Source: Lacticaseibacillus pabuli (lineage in GTDB: Bacteria; Bacillota; Bacilli; Lactobacillales; Lactobacillaceae). From it: a stretch of 64,000 nt of DNA. Below, in pieces: positions 61,127-64,000 of the stretch (position 1 is its first letter; the number at the start of each line of letters is the position of its first letter). The notes under the pieces are model-generated. The model was not told where the DNA came from. It made no database searches and was given only the letters and a program-made list of their open reading frames with translations. Location: positions 496,001 to 560,000 of the forward strand of contig NZ_CP117884.1 in assembly GCF_028736235.1 (NCBI RefSeq), given 5' to 3'. A program made the translations under genes and the position numbers.

Positions 61127-62797
61127 ATGAAAGTAAGTAAGAAGATATTGGGGACTGTTGTTCTCGGTGTCGCCCTCGCGGCAGGAACAGCATACGCAGC
61201 ACATACTGACGTTAACGCCGCCACGACTTACCTTGGCGTTGACTGGGCAAAGTACCAGGGGAACAACGGTGTGTACGGTCCAAACGATGAATTTGCCATT
61301 GCACAAATCGGTGGGACCTATAACGGGACCATCAACACACAGAGCACGTACGCTTCACAGGTGACTGCGGCGGGCAAGCGCGGTCTGCGTGCACATACCT
61401 ACATTTGGTACCAGGTTGGTTCAAGCACCAGCGTTGCTAAGGGCGCACTGGACTACTTCCTGCCTCGTGTGAAGACGCCTAAGGGTTCAATCGTTGCCTT
61501 GGACTACGAATCAGGTGCGACCGGCAGCAAGTCTGCGAACACCAACGCCATTATTTATGGGATGAACCGGATTAAGGCTGCAGGTTACACGCCAATGTTG
61601 TACTCTGGGCAGGTTTACCTGAACACGCATGTTGACATGAAGGCCGTTCTGGCCAAGTACCCGAACTCCCTCTGGGTTGCACGTTACGCGGACTATGCGG
61701 TTCGTAACAAACCTAACTTCAACTACTTCCCAAGTATGGATGGGGTTGCGATTTGGCAATACACCTCCATGCAAGTGGCTGGTGGTCTGGATGGGAACGT
61801 CGATCTGACCGGAATTACCTTTAACGGGTACCGTAAGGGCGGCTCCACCGCACCTTCCAGCTCGTCTGCGCCAAAGGTTACCATGAGTCAGAGCACGTAC
61901 AACTCCAAGGGTGCTGTGAATGACGGCACGCAGTTGTACTACCTCACCAACACGGGCATGATTAACGGTCCTAAGGCAGCTTGGGGCACCTACACCGTCA
62001 GCAAGAAGGGAACCTTAAACGGCTCGACCTACTACCTGCTGAACAAGAACGGCAAGGCCTACGCATGGGTTAAGTCAGGTTCCATCAAGCTGGGTCAAAC
62101 GGCCGTTAAGGTCACCATGACACAGTCTAACTATTCCGCTACCGGTAATGTGAGTGGTGGTACCCAGTTGTACTACTTCACCAACTCCGGCATGACAAGC
62201 GGTCCTAAGGCTACGAGCGGCAGCTACAAAGCCATCAAGAAGGGTGTGCTGAACGGCACGACCTACTACTTGCTTTCTAAAGATGGCAAGAACGGCTTCG
62301 CTTGGGTAAAATCAGCGTCTTTTAGGACAGGCTCATCCAACAATGGTGGGATGAGCCAGGACCCTCAGCACAGTGTCGCTACCGTTAAGGGCGGCGCACG
62401 TTTGTACTACTATACAAATTCTGGTCTGATCAATGGTCCTGTCTCTAAGGCCGGCGACTACACCGTTTTAAGCCGCGGTGTGAAGAGCGGCGCAACCTAC
62501 TACTTGCTTAGTCAAAACGGTAAGAGTGGTTACGCTTGGGCTCCCGCTAAGGCGCTTAGCTTTAACACCAACAAGAACAAAATGACGCAAAGCAACTACA
62601 CCGCAACTGCCAAGCTCAGTGCAAGTCGCGATGCGTACTACTACACGAACGCTGGCCTGACACCAGCTGCCAATGTTGCGGCAGGTTCATACTCCGTCGT
62701 CAAGAAGGGAACCTTCCTTGGCAACACGTACTACCTGCTCAGCCACAACGGCCGCTCCGGGTTTGCCTGGGTTGCAGCTTCCAGTGTTCGTTTCTAA
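61127..62797 (+). CDS. Secreted GH25 lysozyme with four C-terminal SH3-like repeats
   Basis: A 556-residue muramidase. Signal peptide about 1-33 (KKILGTVVLGVALAAGTAYA). GH25 domain about 34-235: YLGVDWAKYQG (first Asp) and IVALDYESG (Asp-x-Glu catalytic pair near 128-130), then GVAIWQYTS and DGNVDL. Four repeats of 77-80 residues start near 250, 327, 406 and 483, each with a YY(L/F/Y)TN(T/S/A)G and YYLL core, probably binding wall. Likely an autolysin rather than a phage enzyme, given its signal peptide. ATG 61127 follows TGGAG; the frame to 61076 is leader. Confidence 0.93.
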   Translation: MKVSKKILGTVVLGVALAAGTAYAAHTDVNAATTYLGVDWAKYQGNNGVYGPNDEFAIAQIGGTYNGTINTQSTYASQVTAAGKRGLRAHTYIWYQVGSSTSVAKGALDYFLPRVKTPKGSIVALDYESGATGSKSANTNAIIYGMNRIKAAGYTPMLYSGQVYLNTHVDMKAVLAKYPNSLWVARYADYAVRNKPNFNYFPSMDGVAIWQYTSMQVAGGLDGNVDLTGITFNGYRKGGSTAPSSSSAPKVTMSQSTYNSKGAVNDGTQLYYLTNTGMINGPKAAWGTYTVSKKGTLNGSTYYLLNKNGKAYAWVKSGSIKLGQTAVKVTMTQSNYSATGNVSGGTQLYYFTNSGMTSGPKATSGSYKAIKKGVLNGTTYYLLSKDGKNGFAWVKSASFRTGSSNNGGMSQDPQHSVATVKGGARLYYYTNSGLINGPVSKAGDYTVLSRGVKSGATYYLLSQNGKSGYAWAPAKALSFNTNKNKMTQSNYTATAKLSASRDAYYYTNAGLTPAANVAAGSYSVVKKGTFLGNTYYLLSHNGRSGFAWVAASSVRF

Positions 62798-62824
62798 GTT
62801 GAATGATGCACGGTCTCCTTTATG

Positions 62825-62898
62825 GGGGTCTTCGTCAAACGGTGTTGATTCCAATTTACTAGGGGTCTTCGTCAAACGGTGTTGATTCCAATTTACTA
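62825..62898. repeat. Perfect tandem duplication of a 37-bp IS-end sequence
   Basis: Copies at 62825-62861 and 62862-62898 are identical (starting GGGGTCTTCGTCAAACGGTG). The sequence has the look of an ISL3-family terminal inverted repeat and lies on the downstream side of the ISL3 transposase. Confidence 0.8.
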
Positions 62899-64000
62899 GT
62901 ACTGATGCAGCTCTCCTTTGGAGGACTGTATTTTGTTATGCGAAGAGTTGATAGGTTCTTAAGAACATGTTCATCGGGTTCTTAAAGCCATAACACGACC
63001 GTTTCAAACACTTAATCCGCCGGTTAATACCTTCGATGGGACCATTAGAGTATTCCGCGGTGACTGCTGCCAGCACACCCGACATATTTTTAACAAGTGT
63101 ATGCACGGCGACATCCAATGGCGATTTATTGTCTCGATAGGACCGGAGGATTCGAGTCACACGTTTTGTATGGTGCCCCATGATGGCCTCATGGAGGGCT
63201 TGGTACTCTTCATACACTACGCGTAATGTGGGCTGATCTTTGAGGCCAATTTCCATCAGTTCATAATCAGTTTGTTGTTCCTTCAATGCCTGATGGAATG
63301 TACGTTGCTGGCCTTCGGGATTTGTTTTGTGGAATAAACGCCAATCGGCTTTGAGAACTTTGTATTGCCGGCTACTATGGTTCTTCAGTTCCCTCAGGGC
63401 ACTGACCCGCACCTGATCCAGGGCTCGACCGAGTAGCTGAATAATGTGGAATCGATCAATGATAATTTGGGCTTTGGGGAACACTTCTGGAATAATCGCT
63501 TGATAGGCCGCGTTCATATCCATCGATACGCTCTGGACTGCCTCACGTTCGGCCTTAGAATACCGATTCATGAAGAACTCCTTGATGGTTTTATTCCAGC
63601 GATTGTCTAGCATGGTGACCAACCGGTGTGAGTCGCTGTCGATACAAATGAACGCAAAGCGACCAGCTACTGACCGGAATTCATCAAAGGCCAAATGCAT
63701 GGGTAAATGCTTGGCCGGCGTTAGTCTCAGTTCATGTTGGTAAATACGTTGAACCGAAGACGCTGAGATGCCAGTGACCATGGCAACGTGCGTGACCGGT
63801 GTTCCAAGTTTGAGTAGTTTCATGACATAGGCACTCATGTTGTTGGCAATTGCGTGACCACGGGCTACAAGCGGAGTGGTCGCCATGGTGGTGCTTTGAC
63901 AGTTTGCGCAACGCCAGCGCTGCTTATTAAGATCAATGATAATTGGTTTATCCGTGGCACCCTTAACCTTGATGTGAGTCCGCTTGTGACCGTTCGGATG
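62862..64000 (-). mobile_element. Partial ISL3-family insertion sequence
   Basis: The inner 37-bp copy (62862-62898) is taken as the element's end; the transposase fills the rest and runs off the right edge of the window, so the other end is not seen. The outer copy (62825-62861) would be an extra end outside the element. Confidence 0.75.
62936..64000 (-). CDS. ISL3-family transposase, N-terminus cut by the window edge
   Basis: 354 residues are visible. The frame is open to the last base, so the Met at 63886 is internal. The N-terminal visible part (GHKRTHIKVKG ... KQRWRCANCQSTT) is the end of the zinc-ribbon, followed by an HTH (SSVQRIYQHEL). The DDE domain shows Asp in FICIDSDSHR, Asp in SMDMNAAYQAI and IIIDRFHII, and Glu in GPIEGINRRIKCLKRS. 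No frameshift or stop is seen in the visible part, so it may be active. Confidence 0.92.
   Translation of the reverse strand, partial: HPNGHKRTHIKVKGATDKPIIIDLNKQRWRCANCQSTTMATTPLVARGHAIANNMSAYVMKLLKLGTPVTHVAMVTGISASSVQRIYQHELRLTPAKHLPMHLAFDEFRSVAGRFAFICIDSDSHRLVTMLDNRWNKTIKEFFMNRYSKAEREAVQSVSMDMNAAYQAIIPEVFPKAQIIIDRFHIIQLLGRALDQVRVSALRELKNHSSRQYKVLKADWRLFHKTNPEGQQRTFHQALKEQQTDYELMEIGLKDQPTLRVVYEEYQALHEAIMGHHTKRVTRILRSYRDNKSPLDVAVHTLVKNMSGVLAAVTAEYSNGPIEGINRRIKCLKRSCYGFKNPMNMFLRTYQLFA

Noticed and set aside
62825..62898. Two 37-bp direct repeats considered as a minimal CRISPR.
   Set aside because: They abut with no spacer and lie at the end of an insertion sequence.

Overview
The window reads as a chromosomal segment of a Gram-positive lactic acid bacterium of the Lactobacillaceae. 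By eye its GC is slightly above 50%, so a higher-GC Lacticaseibacillus-like lineage is my inference. The evidence is the purR-(LysM)-glmU-prs block, rpoE (delta), cshA next to murF, LPQTG wall anchors, a KxYKxGKxW-type signal peptide, a T-box-controlled ECF transporter, a probable D-aspartate ligase (which implies an L-Lys-D-Asp cross-bridge) and an ISL3 transposase. No rRNA, tRNA, CRISPR array or prophage module was seen. Both edges cut genes: the serine-rich repeat adhesin on the left has lost its N-terminus, and the ISL3 transposase on the right has lost its N-terminus.

Layout. 1-5.7 kb: giant serine-rich repeat wall protein with an exact 1065-bp macro-period. 5.8-12.1 kb: glf, a candidate small RNA, a membrane protein, murF and cshA. 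12.1-17.4 kb: purR with PurBox-like sites, a LysM protein, glmU and prs. 17.4-21.0 kb: an operon (divergent RpiA-like isomerase, Gfo/Idh dehydrogenase, aldo/keto reductase) facing an RpiR/SIS regulator, with a shared 12-bp operator-like inverted repeat. 21.6-29.7 kb: mscL, YdcF-like, Nudix, HD phosphohydrolase plus HAD phosphatase, DUF1934, rpoE, a degenerate Tpx and a secreted amidase. 29.8-46.2 kb: P-type ATPase, prolyl aminopeptidase, GNAT plus Bcr/CflA exporter, MarR, lipase-like hydrolase, DegV, two small paralogous membrane proteins, a CorC-type protein, GATase, a three-gene phosphatase operon, XRE, UspA, Tag-like glycosylase and an EamA permease. 46.4-50.7 kb: MucBP-type LPQTG adhesin and pyrimidine-nucleoside phosphorylase. 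50.7-51.9 kb: a long gene-free stretch that looks like a large structured noncoding RNA. 52.3-56 kb: T-box leader and ECF transporter (S, double ATPase, T). 56-64 kb: SGNH hydrolase, UspA, D-Asp ligase, TetR, GtrB/GtrA, GH25 lysozyme and a partial ISL3 element with a tandemly duplicated end.

Functional themes: cell-envelope construction and remodelling (murF, glmU, glf, D-Asp ligase, GtrA/B, two secreted hydrolases, LysM protein, two wall adhesins); nucleotide supply and salvage (purR, prs, pdp, Nudix, HD protein); nutrient uptake under tRNA-charging control (T-box/ECF).

Most interesting items: (1) the ~0.93-kb noncoding RNA at 50804-51736, with promoter, a 5'/3' closing helix and terminator, resembling the GOLLD/ROOL class of giant RNAs; (2) the structured element directly downstream; (3) the RpiR/RpiA-like/Gfo-Idh/AKR locus with matched operators; (4) the exact 355-residue period of the serine-rich repeat protein; (5) the tandem 37-bp IS end. 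All functional statements are from reading the sequence; no database search was run.
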